Shown piece after piece: positions 1 through 13,000 of a stretch of 59,346 nucleotides of DNA. The stretch comes from Micractinium sp. NFX-FRZ (Eukaryota > Chlorophyta > Trebouxiophyceae > Chlorellales > Chlorellaceae), in the NCBI GenBank assembly GCA_029339195.1, contig JAPTJF010000398.1:1-59346 (forward strand). Direction: 5' to 3'. The stretch's first letter is position 1. Each line of letters begins with the position of its first letter. The notes beneath the pieces were generated by a model. That model had not been told where the DNA came from. It did no database searches and saw only the letters and a list, made by a program, of their open reading frames with translations. Position numbers and translations under genes: made by a program.

Positions 1-75
<75 letters not shown>
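1..75. repeat. (TGCT)n tetranucleotide simple repeat
   Basis: The first 75 bases are an almost perfect run of the 4-bp unit TGCT, about 18 copies, running straight into the dispersed repeat at 66-157. It sits at the window edge, so its full length is unknown. No coding potential is seen. Confidence 0.95.
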
Positions 76-157
76 GTTGCTTTGAGTTAAAGACGAGTTC
101 AGACATGCTTGCCCTCGCACCGGATGTAAGTGCCGCTCGCACAATGGTGCGGTGGGA
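66..157 (+). repeat. ~92-bp dispersed direct repeat, copy A
   Basis: This stretch is strongly similar, with scattered substitutions and small indels, to 3617-3714. Shared landmarks in order are GCTTTGAGTTAAAG, ACATGCTTGC, GGATGTAAGTGC and CTCGCACAATGGTG. Each copy holds a TGTAA motif (here 125-129), the usual green-algal polyadenylation signal, so the repeat may be the 3' end of a gene or a retroposon. The two copies lie in the same orientation on either side of the FkbM gene. Confidence 0.75.
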
Positions 158-1376
158 TGAGACAGAGCGCGTGAAGAACATGTGACGCCTGGGTATGGTG
201 CTGCCAGACATTGCAACGCCCTGGACAGAATTCTGCGGTCAGCCGACGTTCACCCACCTTGCATCGCTCAGGTTTGTGTGCCCCATGTTTGGCCACTGCT
301 GCCAGCACCAGAACGAGGCTTTGCCTGGCAATGGCAGTGCGTGCCGCCAGCCTGGCCTGCCGCCTCATGCATGCGCCCTGTCGGCCTCTGCCAACCACGT
401 GCCGTCTCGGGCATGCACCCTGTCGGCCTCTGCCAGTTGCAACCACCTCTGCTGGACACTGGCAGTATGCGACGTCAGATACTGCCTGCCGCCGGTACCC
501 TGGCACTGCTTGCCGATGCAGCTCAAGTGTGCCCCCCACTGGCCGCCTGCGCCGCCACCCCTGTTTGCACACTGGCAGTGTGTGCCGCCAGGTCCTGCCT
601 GCCCAGCCGATCTTCCGCCAGCATGGCGCCTCACACAGCGTCTTGGGTGTCACCTGACGCAAGGTAAAAGGCAACAGCCGTGGAGGTAAGGGGCAATGCA
701 GCGCCTCACGTGTGACATGGCTGGGAAGGAAAGGAGTCGCGAGGGGTCGGGGGCTCAGGGGAGGCCCCTGAGGGCGGGGAGATGGGCTTGGCTGAACGGC
801 TCGGGGCGGCAGGCCGAGACCACGCAGAAGGCTCGGGGTGGCAGCAGAGGCACGCAGACGCATGCTGCAAGGGCCTGAAACAGGTACTTCCTTTGTCCGC
901 TTCATCATGATGCCGCCACTTGGCACAAGCGTGCTTACACACTGTGACCTGAGGAATGGTCACCGCTCGTCTCCAGTAACGTGTTCATTTTTTCAGTGTC
1001 ATGGGGCAGGCATGTGCGGCTCAGCCTGCGATTTATGGCAACCCACGACTCAGAAATGTAACGCTTGGGAGGAGAGCAAGTGGGTTGACGGCTCAGGGCG
1101 CTGCTTCGCCTGCCGCAGCTGGCCATGGCGGCCTTGCGCAGCGTACCGGGTACCGGCAGTGCCGCCGCCAGCAGGGCGCCCCTACCAGCGCACACATGCA
1201 GCGCCCGGGCGTGCATATTTCTCCTCTGTGTTACCAAATAACGGTGCTCTGTGAGCAGCGGGTCAGAAGCGCTCACTTTGGTACCGTATCCACAGGCTTC
1301 CGCCGACTAGTCTCGCCGTGCCGGCATCTTCTAGTTGCCCCGATTTTATCTAAAACCACTGCAGCAACATATCGCC
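158..1376. other. Intergenic, low-complexity; no gene recognised
   Basis: Reading frames here are Cys/Pro/Ala-rich shadows without recognisable domains. The 300-640 part is a degenerate array of CTGGCAGTG...GCCGCCAG...CCTGCC units and includes a doubled CCCTGTCGGCCTCTGCCA block at about 371 and 419. The last ~150 bases must contain the promoter and 5' UTR of the FkbM gene. No clear TATA box was seen. Confidence 0.5.
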
Positions 1377-3496
1377 ATGCCCGCCTTCTTAGCTCCGAAA
1401 AGGACCGGGCAGTCGCTCGCTTGGCGGCAGCTAGCGCTGCTGCTGGGCTGCATAGGTGCAGGCGCGCTGGTCTGGCAGCGGGCGGGCGTAACCGTCTCAT
1501 GGTCAGCGCCGGAGGACGCAGCGGCAACGGCGGCGGCAGCGCCGGCGGCAACGTTAACGGCGGACCCATGGCGGGAAGCTGCGCCCGCAAACCTCAGCTT
1601 GGCTGTGCAGCTGCCCGCCTGGGCAGGGTGCCCCAGTCACCCATGCAAGTATGGAGAACTGCAAGACGGAGAGGCAGATATGTCGGTAAGCACAGGAGGG
1701 AGCAAGGGTGCCCTGCCTGGCTGCCTCTTCCGTGCCGCCATCGCCGCCAGCTTACCTACCTGCCTGCTCCCTGCCTGCTCCCTTGCTGCCCGCCTGCTCC
1801 CTGCCGCCGCGCCTCTGCCTGCCTGCCGTCGCTCCTGTCCATGCCCCACCCGTCATGTATTTTGGCTTTGGCTCCCCTCCCCGCCTGTCCCCACCCGCGC
1901 CATGCCGCAGCTGGGTTGGACAGGGCAGTGGCAGGAGGATGAGTGGATTTACAACCACCTCTTTTACGGCAAGGCGGGGGGCTTCTTTCTGGAGATGGGC
2001 GCCATGGACGGAGTAAAGCTGTCCAACACCAAGTGGCTGTCCCAGGCTGCCGGTTGGAAGGGCCTCCTCATTGAGGCATGCCCAGGTACCGTGGGCTGGG
2101 CTGGGGGGACGCCTGGGCCAGCAGCTTGCTCTGCTGGCGAGCACCAAGGCGGGGCAAAGCAGGGGGCCTGGAGTGCCCGCGCTCGCTGCCGGACCCCTCC
2201 TGTACCGCTCGTCCCCCCATCCCCCTGTCCTGCCGAGCAGTACAGCCAGCTGGCAGCCACCGTCCCGCCCCTCCACCCCCTTCCCTTGCCCTGCCTCCCC
2301 TGCAGAGCAGTACGTCCAGCTGGCGGCCAACCGCCCCACCGACCTCTGCGTGCACGCCGCCGTGTGCGGCTCCTTCCAAACAGTGCACTGGGTCAGCCGG
2401 GCTGAGATGGGCGGGATTGTGGAGTTCTTTCCACCAGGCTTCATGTCAGGGGTGGACGAGGCGGCGCTGCAGGCCGTGCCGTGCGTGCCGATGCAGTACA
2501 TCCTAGACAGGTGGGCGGGTGACGGGTGGATGCAGGGCATGGGAGAGTTGCGAGGGCAGGTGGCTGATGTAGCGCCGCTGCCAGAGATGCCGTGCGTGCC
2601 GGGTGCAATGCACCCTAGCCAGGGGCGGGAGGCCTGGGGCATTGAGGAAGTTGCAAGGCGGGCGGGCGGGGGCGCGTTTTGGGTGGGCAGCGCTGCCGGA
2701 TACACCTTGCCTGCCAGTGCAGATCGACCTGGGGGGCAGGGTGGCAGGGTGGATCTTGGGGGTGTTGGGAGGGCAGGCGGGTGCGCCTGGATTGCTTTCG
2801 CGAGGCATCCACCCTAGCATGTCAGCCGTGGCAGGTGCGGTACGCTGCGACATGCAGTACATCCTGGCTGTGAGGGTGGGGGAGCCGCCCGCCCTTGCAT
2901 CCTGTTCGCCCACCATCTCTACGGCACGCCCGCCGCTACCCTGCCTGCTCACCCACCCGCCCGCTGCCGGTCCTCCACTTCCATTGGTCGACCCTCGCTC
3001 CCACTTCAAAGAGCACCTGCGCCCCGCCGCCTCCATTGTCCTCCACACCGCCCCCTCTCGGTGCCCCCCACCGCCCCCGCCCTATATCCCTTGCCCTAGC
3101 AGGCTTGGACCCCCACAGATCAACCTGTGGGGAGTCTGGAAGTGGAGGCCGCTCTGCCTTGAAGCGAACAAACCCTCTTCCCGCTGCTGCAGGTTTGGCA
3201 TTTCTCATATTGACCTGTGGAGCCTGGATGTGGAAGGGGCCGAGCTGGAGGTGCTGCAAACCGTGGACTGGTCGCGGCTGAGCGTCAGCGCAATGGTGGT
3301 GGAAACGGATGGGCTGAATGCAACCAAAGATGCGCAGGTGGTGGGGATGCTGGAGGGTGCGGGCTTTGAGGCAGCAGGGCGCGGCCCCAACCGCGCGCGG
3401 TGGACGCGCAACGGGCAAAACACATTTTTTGTGCACCGCTCTTTCCGTCGCACCCACGCTCCTGGAGCGGACCGGCTGTACGTCGAGGATCCCTGA
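1377..3496 (+). CDS. FkbM-family methyltransferase, type II membrane anchored
   Basis: Four exons, 1377-1685, 1911-2085, 2306-2510 and 3193-3496, encode 330 residues with matching phases (0, 1, 2) and GT-AG junctions. Residues 19-33 (LALLLGCIGAGALVW) form an N-terminal signal anchor after a short basic leader, suggesting a Golgi/ER type II topology. The SAM-binding motif I is at 131-137 (EMGAMDG), preceded by QEDEWIYNHLF; the FkbM hallmark SLDVEGAE is at 240-247. Family members O-methylate sugars or other secondary metabolites; algae have many, plausibly acting on wall or secreted glycans, but the substrate here is not known. An in-frame ATG at 1335 is an alternative start; 1377 places the anchor nearer the N terminus. 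TGTAA at 3680-3684 is a possible poly(A) signal. Introns 2 and 3 contain partial copies of exon 3 edges. Confidence 0.85.
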
Positions 3497-3616
3497 GTGT
3501 GCATGGTCACATTGTATTGTGCACACATTAGTGCCCAACTGGCCCCTCAGGCATGCTTGCTCGTCTCTTTCACACCTCCTCTGCCCCACCATGCCCTGCA
3601 ATGTTTGTGCTCATGG

Positions 3617-3714
3617 TTGCTTGCTTGCGTTGCTTTGAGTTAAAGTTGAGTTAGAGACATGCTTGCGGCTCGCATCGGATGTAAGTGCTAGCCTCGCACA
3701 ATGGTGTGGTGGGA
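3617..3714 (+). repeat. ~95-bp dispersed direct repeat, copy B
   Basis: Partner of the repeat at 66-157, located 120 bp after the FkbM stop codon. It contains TGTAA at 3680-3684, so it may serve as the 3' UTR end of that gene. The short TTGCTTGCTTGCG start resembles the tetranucleotide tract that precedes copy A. Confidence 0.75.
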
Positions 3715-4057
3715 AGCATGGTCCGGCTAGTGCAGCATGGCCGCCCGCGCCTGCCGTCAGCCGCCTGCCGCTGCCGGCTGCCTTCTGCCGCACACCCACA
3801 CATCTGGGACATATGATATCCAGGAGGATCAGCGATGCCGGGAAAAACTGATGCATGCACACTTGCCTACCCTCTGTTGCCTCTCCACCGGCATGCACCT
3901 CCTCAAGCGGCCGGACAGCCGCCAGCTCACCGCCCGCCGCCTCATTCATTATTTCGACAGCCCAGAGGCGCCTGACCGCCTTCTCCTTCCCTTTAGATCA
4001 TCCGCGTCCAACTAATAGCCTTGCTGCCCGTCGCCGGGCTTCTCTCGCGCCGCGATC
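3715..4057. other. Intergenic; probable ECM29-like promoter and 5' UTR
   Basis: About 340 bases between the repeat and the first ATG of the ECM29-like gene. No convincing open frame or TATA box was seen. The sequence is C-rich with short ATG-containing frames that could be upstream ORFs in a leader. Confidence 0.4.
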
Positions 4058-7000
4058 ATGGCGGCCACGGAGCAGGAGGAAGTGGAGGGCTTGGGGCGCG
4101 TGTTGACGCGTCTGGCTATGACGGAGGATGACAAGCTCGAGCAGGCGAGAGCTGCCGACGCACGACTGGGCCGGCCCACCCGCCGCTGCTGACCGCCGGC
4201 GCCGCTGCCTGCCCGCCCGCTGCTGCTCTGCTTTTCTGCCAAATTCTCACTTTTACAGCATTCCTCTGCCGCATGCTTCCTGCAGGTCCTTTCCCGACTC
4301 CTGCCCATCGCCATTGGAAAACTGGGCCTGGGAGCCAGCCCTGCGGTGCAGAAGAAGGTGCTGGAAATTCTGTCGCACGCCAACAAACGCACACGCGCGC
4401 TGCCCGCGCTTCGCCTGCCGCTGCACGAACTGGCGACAATCTACGCAGGTGGGGCGGGGCGGGCAGGGGGGCGCAGGGGCAAAGCGGCAGGGTGGGGGAG
4501 TGGACCAGAGCCAGGTGGGGTGGGGCATGAGCAGGGGGATGTATGGGTGGCACGCGGACCCGCTGGCTGAGCGGTGTAGTTCTGCATCACAAACGGAGGA
4601 AGGTGGGCGGCAGCAAAGTGTGCCCCGCTCGCAGCAGGGATAACGCTTCTCGAAACTTATTTGCCAGTCACGCCCCATCCCTTGCCAGGCGCTTCCTGGC
4701 TGCTGCCCCCCACGCCTTTGCTGCGTGGATGCCTGCAAGCCTTGGCACCGGCTCTTGGCCCGCAACTTTCTATACTGCATTTCAATGCCCTGCATTCCTG
4801 CGCTGTGCTGTGCTGTGACCTGTCTGCCCCCTGCAGCCCCCAGCCCCGTGGCCCACAACTTTGCTGATCTAATGTTTTGCCCTGTCCTTAAATGTTTCGA
4901 TTTGTGCCGCCCCGTGCTGCCCCCTGCAGCCCCCGGCACCGGCCCCATGGCCCGCAACTTTGCGGTGGTCTACTTGGAGCAGGCGGTGGCGCGGGCGCCG
5001 CCAGCGGACCGCTTCGAAGAGGTAGGCTGCAGGCAATGCGTGGTCTGTTTCCATCCAATAGTGGCCTGTCCAGGAGCTAGAGAGATGGCCTGGCGCTGAC
5101 GCGTGCGCTGTGCTTTGTCCGCCAAGCAGGGGTGCCAGCATGCTGCTCCCACTCTTTTACCAGCTCCCGTCCTCACCATGCCCCACCCCCCTCACCCCGC
5201 CCGCCCGCCTGCCCTGCAGCTGCCCACGCTGCTGGCGGGCCTCAGCACGCGCCCGGCTCAGCACCGAGACATGCTGCTGCGCATGGCGGCGCAGGTGCCG
5301 GGCTGCTGGCAGTTCTCATGTTGCTCCCACTTGCTTGCGTGCCTGCTTCCTGGCTGCCACGCTTCCTTGTGCAACTTTTCCTGGTCATTAGAAGACAGAG
5401 GAGTGCTGAGCGCCCGCATTCTGCCCTTGCTCCCTTCGCTTCACCCCAACCGCCCTTCTCTCTCCGCCCGCTGCGCAGTGCTGGGAGCAACTGGCTGCTC
5501 CCGGCAACACCACCGCTGCCTACAGCGGCGAGCGCAAGCTGGCAGCCAGGTTCCCATTCCTGCAGCAGCCAGCCTCTGCTGGCGATGCCACCGCTGGCGG
5601 CGGCGACGGCGCTGCAGAGGGCGGCACAGAGGGCGGCGGTGCCGCGACTGCCAGCCCCACGGCAGCAGCAGACCGTCAGCTCATCCTGCGCTTTGCCCTG
5701 TCTCTCATGCTCTACCAGCCTCCCTCCTCCAAGGGCCCCTCCAACCCCCTGGCGGCAGCACAAGCGGCGGCAGCTGGCGGGGGCGGGGGCGGCGGGGCAG
5801 GGCCTCAGGCAATGGACATTGATGCTGCAGGAGCGCTGGCGGGTGTGCCGCCAGGGATGAGCCGGCAGGATGTGGCGGCTGTGGAGGGAAAGGAGCCGCC
5901 GGCAGGTGCAGTTCTTGTTGTTGCTGGCCACGCCTGCGTTCGGCACCACCTGCTGCTGCTTGCTTGCATAGGTTGTGGCCTGCATGCAGCGCCGTCCGAG
6001 GCTCCCCTTGTACTGCCTGCACTGTGCCCTTCACGCCGGGCTCAGCCAGTCGTACTGGCCCCTCCCTGCAGGCGACGCGCTGCTGCGCCGCAAGCTGGGC
6101 TTCCTCAACTTCTCGGCAGCTGCCGGCTGGGACCCCACCGAGGTACTGCAGGTCTACCTGGCAGCCGCCTGTGACCCCAGCGACCAGGTAAGCTATGCAC
6201 ACTGCACAAGGAGGCCTGCAGGGCGGGTTTAGAGTCTGTATGCAGCTGCCTTTGCTGCAGGGAGGAATGCCCGAGATATCGTGCACCCAAATGACGCAAT
6301 CATGCCAGGAAGCTCCGTGCTGCCCATCCCACGCAACCCACAACCCTGCCCCTGTACTGCCCTGCCCCATCAGGTGTCCCGCCGGGGGGAGGAGCTTCTG
6401 AAGAAGCGGTGTGGCATCGATTCGCAGCGCCCGCCAGGTGCGCTGGGGGGGGCAGGCGCCCGGGGTGCCCATCCTGGCCCACCCTGTGCTCCCGCCTTGC
6501 CACTGCTCCTGCCCGCCCTGCGGTGCCTGCCATGCCGCTGCCCCTTGCCTGATGTGCACCCCACATTTCCTGCCTGCTGTCCACCCATGCATCTGACCTT
6601 TTGAGCCCTGCTGTGGCGGCCCCCTCTCACTGCGGCTTCTCCCCTCCCCTGCTCCCTACTCCCTGCTCCCTGCCGTTACATTCCCGCCTGCCTGCTGTCC
6701 ACGTGTGCAGCCGACCTGAGAGGCCAGTCGTGGAGGACCCCCCTCACTGCGGCGTGCTCCAAACCCTGCTCCCTGCTCCCACTCACCTGCCTGCTGGTCC
6801 ACCTGTGCAGCTGACCTGGAGAGCCCCGAGGTTGTGGAGACCCTCTACACCTTGTTCCACGGCACAGCAGACGACGACAGCCTGCCAGAGCAGGTGCGGC
6901 ACATATCTGGGTGCCACCTGGCATTGCATGATTGGCAGACAGAATGGGAGGCAGGCTCAGTGGTCTGGTCAATGGCGCACACGACAGCGCCCACAGGGCG

Positions 7001-10000
7001 CATGCTGAAGCCACAGCAACTGGTGGTGCATGGGTTCGAGCGGAGATCATGCACCCTGACCTGCGTGGCACCTGGCACACCTCCCGGCCGCCACCCACAC
7101 CCACGCTGACCCTACCCGCTTGGTGACACCTTTGACCCCGCAGGAGCGCCGCGCCCCCGCCGGCGTCGCCCTGCGCGCCCGCCTGCTGTCCCTCTTCTGC
7201 AAGAGCATGGCGGCGGCCAACTGCTTCCCCCACTCCCTCACCGTGAGCCGAGCAATAGCAGGGCTCTTGTTATACAAGGGCCAGGCTGCCTGGGATGTGC
7301 GTGGTGTTGCAGCTCCTTCACATGTCCAGGGCCCATTTAGCTCTTTCCCTCCAGATTTGCTCCTCCCAGCTGCCTGCTTTACGGCAGGCCGTCTCACTGC
7401 CGCTGCCCACTGCCTCACTCTCTCCGTGCATTCCGCATTCTGCCCGGCACTTCTTGCCCCCCTGCAGACGGTGACGGTGTGCCTATACGGCTCCCACACC
7501 ACGCCCCGCCTGCGCCAGAGCGGCATGGAGTTCACTGTGTGGATGCTCAAGCACGCAGCCCCCGCACAGCTGGCGCCTGCGGCTGCCTCAATTCTGGACA
7601 GCCTGCTGTCGCTGCTGGACGACGGTAGGCGCTGCTGGCGATACCCTTTGTTTGTTTGGCGTGTCTTGTATGTGTAGCTCGTGCGGGTGGTACAGATCCC
7701 GGTTTGGGCAGCCTGCATTCACTGCTGGATGATGGTGGGTGTCTCTTTTTGTGTGCACGGGTGGGCATACGCGGTCGTGGCAGCGTAGCATAGCTGCGGC
7801 GCGGGTGCGCGTTTAAACATGTGCACGGGTGGGCATGTGCACGTCCCAACATGTGCACGGCTGTATGTTGCGGTGTAGAGGCGGTAGAGACACAGTGCAC
7901 CAGCCCCTCTCCTGCTACATGTCTGCCTGCCTGCCCGTGTGCCCGACAGCCTGCACGTATCGGGCGGCGCGGCATCCCACAGCCTCTGTGTTGCCTTGCC
8001 CCGCCAGGCTCCTTCCCAGGCGCCGATGTGACCAACCTCACCCTCTGCTTCGTTTAACAGGCATTTGGCACTTCTGACACCCTCACTGTTTCATCAACCT
8101 GCCCCTGCAGCCTCCACCCGCGGCGCCGATGTGACCAGCCTCACCCTGCGCGGCTTCACCTACCAGGCGGTGGGGCAGTTGGCGCAGCGCCAGCACCAGG
8201 CCTTTGCCGGCAGGACCGACATCGCCGCCAGGTGGGGCAGGCAACGTGGGATGGGGAGGCTGGGCGGTGGGTGGCGCTGGGTTCCAGCTGAGCTGGCACA
8301 GAGGCATAGGTGTTTGTGCTTTGCTGCATGCCTGTCCATGTGGGGCAATTGTGGGTGGACAGCTGTCCCTGGCTGTCGAGGCGGGGAGCCTCTGCCTGGC
8401 CCTGCTTTAAAGAAGGTGCGCCACGGAATTCGGTGCCTGGCGTCTGCTGCCCCTGCCGTCGCTGGTACTGCCGACGTGCACTTTGCATGGCACATGCTCT
8501 GCTTCCTTGCCTGTCTGCATGTCCCTGGCGGCAGGGTTTTTGAATTGCTGCCCACCAAACCCACCTGGAGCACAGTCACAATTCCAGTTGTGTGCTAAAC
8601 ACACCCACGCATCCCTGCCTGTCCCGTGTGGCAGGTTCTTTGGGGCACTGTCCACCGAGCCAGCGGGGGTGCGGGCGGCGGTGCAGGAGGCGACAGCCAG
8701 CCTGTCGGCGGCCTTCAGGTGTGTGGGGCGAGGGGGATGCCCTAGCGTGGCTGCCAGCGTCACACTGGCTTCTGTCATTGTGAATTCTATCACCGTGCCC
8801 CCTGCACTGCATTGGAGGCAGCACAGTCACTGTGTAGCATGCCCAGCTGATTAAGGGGGTGATTGTCGGTGGCACTACTTCTAATCCCGAAATGTGGTGC
8901 TGCAGGGGTGCCGAAGGCGAGACTGCGGCGGCGCTGCAGCAGCTGCTGCTGGAGTCGATCAGCCAGCAGCAGCCCGAGGCGGTGCGGACGGCAGCCCTGC
9001 AGGTGCGTGTGCATGTGTGTGTGCATATGTGTGCGCTTGCAGCAGAACGTACTGCACTGCACACAAGTGTTGCCATGTGTTGCCAGAGGGGGCAGGCTCC
9101 GCAGCCGCAAATGGAGGATGGGGCGGTGCTCATGCAGGGCTCAGGGGTGTGTCCTATCCTGTCCAGCCAGCCGCCACCCGCTGCCCACCTGTCAACCACC
9201 ACCTCTACTCCTCCCCCTCTTGTTTTGCCCCTGCCGCAGTGGGCCATCAAGCTGTTCCCCTTTGGCCACGTCCCCGCCCGCTACCTCTGCCTGCTGGCCG
9301 CCGGCGACCCGCGCTTCCAGATTGCAGAGGCAGCCCTGGAGGGCCTCCAGCCCACCAAGTTTGCCTCCAGTGGCAGCAACAACAGCAACAGCAAGAGCAG
9401 CAGCAGTGTTGCAGCTGGGAGCAACGGCACAGCTGGGAACGACAGCACTACAGCGGCTGCCGGCGCCGGCGCCAAGGCTGCCGCCAGTAGCAAGCTGGCC
9501 AGCCTGCCGGCCTACCCCTCTTTTGACGAGGTGCTGCAGTACCTGCAGCGCCAGCTGCCTGCCCTGGGGCGGCGGCCCGCCGAGGGCGCCAGCCTGGCGC
9601 TGCCTGCAAAGGTGCGGGAGTGCAGCGGTTGATTTGAGGCAGAGACTGTTAGGGTTGCGGGTACAGTTTCATCGAGTTGCGGTGGAGTGAGTGTAGGGAT
9701 GCCAAAACAACTGGCTGGCAGGTACTGAGCCTTCGCTGGGCTGCTCAAAGCCGCCTGCCCACTGCACTGCTTCCGCCCGACGGCGCAAAATCGCCCGCTG
9801 CCTGCCACCTCTGGTCCCACACCCTCCACCGCCTGCGCAGGCCTTCTTGGCAGCCATCCATTTCCTGGAGGCCTGCCGGCGTCAGGAGGAGCAGCAGCAG
9901 GCGGCAGCCGCTGTCGCTGCGCTTGCGCCCGGCAGCAGCCCGCGCAGCGGCGGCATGGGCGCCGCCGCCGCCAGCCGCTACCTGCTGCTGCTAGAGAACG

Positions 10001-13000
10001 CGCTGCTGCCGGCAGCCCCTAGCGAGCTGCACGGAGCCGCACTGGGTGCCATGCTGGCGGTGGCGGCGGTGCGGCAGGACACATTTGCGGACGCGTTTGC
10101 CTCTGACAGCGCCCGGCAGCAGCTGCTGCTGCACCTGTTAGGGCACGTGGATGGCGGCGCCCGGCAGGCGGCAGCGCAGCTGCTGGGCCTGCTGGTGTCC
10201 CACTTGGGGGACCAACCCTCCCGGCAAGGCACAGCAGGCACAGCAGGCGCTGATGCGCCGTCGCAGCCGGCGCAGCAGCGGGTGCAGGGGCTGTGCGACG
10301 CGCTGCTGAGCACGCTGCGCGTGGGCGGTGCTGATGGGGCAAAGCATGCAAAGCAGGAGCAGCTGGAGGGCGCGGCGGCGGCGGCAGGCTACGTGGCGGC
10401 GCAGCTCATTCAAGGCAAGTGATCACAGCGCTTCTTGCCTGCCTGCCTGCCTGCCTGTTTACTTATCTGCCTGCCTGCCTGCCTGCCTATCCACCCACCT
10501 GCCTGCCTGCCCGTCTACTCGCCTGCCTAGCTGTCCCCCCTGCCTGCCTGCCGTGCACGTCGCCCCTGCTGGATGTTCACAACCCTCCTGCTTTCAAGCA
10601 AGCACCTGGACCTGCTGCTGTGCCCCTACTGAGCCAAACCCCAGCCTGCCCACTTCCCACCGGCATGCAGGCACGCCGCCCGCCCCCCAGGCCCTCCTGC
10701 TGTCCCTGCTGGCCCAGCTGAGCCAGCTACTGGAGTCCCCTGGAACAGCGGCGCCAGCGGCAGCCACCGCCACCGCCGGCGCCAGCAGCCTGCGGGCGTC
10801 CGCTGCTCTGGCACTGGGCCATGCCTGCCTGCCGCTGGCACGCACCTCGGATGGGCAGCGCCAGCCTGTGCTTCAAGCACTGCCGGGGGCGGCGGGGGTG
10901 ATGAAGGCCACAGCTGAGCTGCTGGCCGATAAGGATCCCAAAGTAGCAAAGAAGGCAGCCACGGCGCTGGGGTACCTGTGCTGGGGCCATGCCGCCGCCC
11001 CGGCAGAAGCCGTGGCGGCAGCAGCAGCAGCGCCGGCGGTCACGCCGGATGCAGCAGGCACCGCGGAGAGCGGCGCTGTTGCAGTACCAGCAGCAGCGGC
11101 TGCTCCCTCTGCTGCTGCTGGTACTGCAGCCAGTGGCAGCGCCAGCGGGGCGAGCCTCCTGGAGCCAGCGGTGACGGCGCTGCTGGAGCAGCGGGGCAGC
11201 AAGAACGAGGAGGTGCTGTTCGCTGTGGGCGAGGCCCTGTGCTTCTGCTTTGGAGGTGAGCCGCCGGGTGGGGTGGCGGGAAGGGTGCTTCGAGCGGTCG
11301 CTGCCATGGTTGGGCTGCATTCCTGCCGGGCAGGCCCTCCGCTCGAACATGCATCTGCTCATTGCTGGCCCATGGTGCCTGCGTGCTGTGCCTGCATTGC
11401 AGGAGGTATGCCGACACCTGAGGGCACCCTGAGCACCGCTTTCTGCCTCGCCGCCCGCTAAGCTTCTTCCTCACCTCCTGTCCTTGTAATGTCCCTGCAG
11501 GTGTGAAGCCGACTCCGGAAGAGATCCTGAGCACCCCCTTTGCCTCGCTGGCTGCCTGGAAGCAGCAGCAGGAGCGGCGGCTGGCGGCGGCAGGCCCGGC
11601 GACACCACCAGCAGCCCAGCCACAGCAGCAGCAGCAGGGGCCTGAGGAGGCAGCGCCAATGGAGGTTGAGGGAGGCGCACCGGCAGCTGCTCCTGTTGCT
11701 GCGCCTGGTGCAGCTGCCACCACGGCAGCAGCTGTCATCAGTAGCAGCCCGGCGCAGGCGGCGGCACAGCAGCAGATTCTGGGGGCGGTGGTGGAGGAGT
11801 GCATGGTCAGCTCGCGAGTGGAGGTGAGGTTCTGATAGGGAGGTAGGGAGGAGACCAGCCTTTGGGTGTTTGCAAGTATAAACTAGCCTGAACGGTTGGT
11901 ATTCTCCAGCTCCAGGTTGGGTCACCACAACCGTGTGTTCTATTGATAGCTTGCGCATTGTGGTTTGCGTCCGTGTGGTCGAGCAGGCAGGCTGGCCGCT
12001 GCCTAACAGACAAAGTAGAATTGTGTGCCCCCAACCTCTGCCCCTCCTTTCCCCTCCCCGTTCCGCCCCTCTGGTGACGCTGCAGGTTCGCTGCGCGGGC
12101 GCGGTGTGGCTCGTCTCCCTGCTGCTGCACTGCGGGCGGCACCCCCGCCTGCTGCCGCTGCTGCCCGACATCCAGGAGGCGCTGAGCCAGCTGCTGGGGG
12201 ACCAGAACGAGCTGACGCAGGTGTGTTTCTTCCACGTTATTGATTGTTTGGTTCAGTGGGATGTCAGGCTTTCAGGAGGCGCTGAGCCAGAACGAGCTGG
12301 GGGACCAGAACGAGCTGACGCAGGTTGGGTGGCTGGGGTGCGTTGTATGTGAGGGTTTGAATCGTTGGGATGGGGGGTGCACGCCGTCTTATGGGGTTTG
12401 AGCCAGCTGCTGGGGGACCAGAACGAGCTGACGCAGGTGTGTGTGTGTGTGAGAGAGAGAGAGAGGGTAAACCCGAATACACTATTGGCTGGTGCGTTTT
12501 GTACGTGAGGGTTTGAATCGTTGGGATATGGGGGTGCACGCCGTCTTATGGGGTTTGAGTAGAACGAGTCGACGAGTCGACGCAGGTGGGGTGGCTGGTG
12601 TCTTTTGTGTGTAAGGGTGTGGGGTTGGCGGGATGGAGCATGTCGGACATTTCGGACATCTCGGAACCCATTGGCTTGGGGAGCAAAATGAGTTCACACA
12701 CTGCAGCGTCCCTGCATGCCCGTCCTTCTTCCTAAATCTGTGCACTGCCACCCTCTCGCCACGCCCCGCACCCATTCACCCCACCGTGATACATTTCACA
12801 GGAGATGTCGAGCCGCGGTCTGGCTGCTGTGTACGACATGGCTGACGAGGCGACGCGCAAGGCGCTGCTGGACTCACTTGTGGGCACCCTGAGTGGTGAG
12901 AAGTGCGGTGGCTGGGTGCGTGTGTTTGAGGGGGAGGCAACCCACGTCTTCTTTGTCCTCTTTGTGCCAACATGCCGCATGCATGCGTACCCACAGCATG

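Noticed and set aside
99..926. 275-codon minus-strand frame near the window start
   Set aside because: Cys/Arg/Pro-rich shadow of a degenerate repeat, with no hydrophobic core or motif; random-looking in all frames.
1335..1377. Start of the FkbM protein at 1335
   Set aside because: Possible, but it adds 14 residues before the anchor without a clear role; 1377 gives a more typical type II leader. Not excluded.
10415..10420. GT donor at 10419 instead of the GC donor at 10415
   Set aside because: The GT site gives phase 2, which does not match the acceptor at 10670; the GC site gives phase 1 and a continuous frame.
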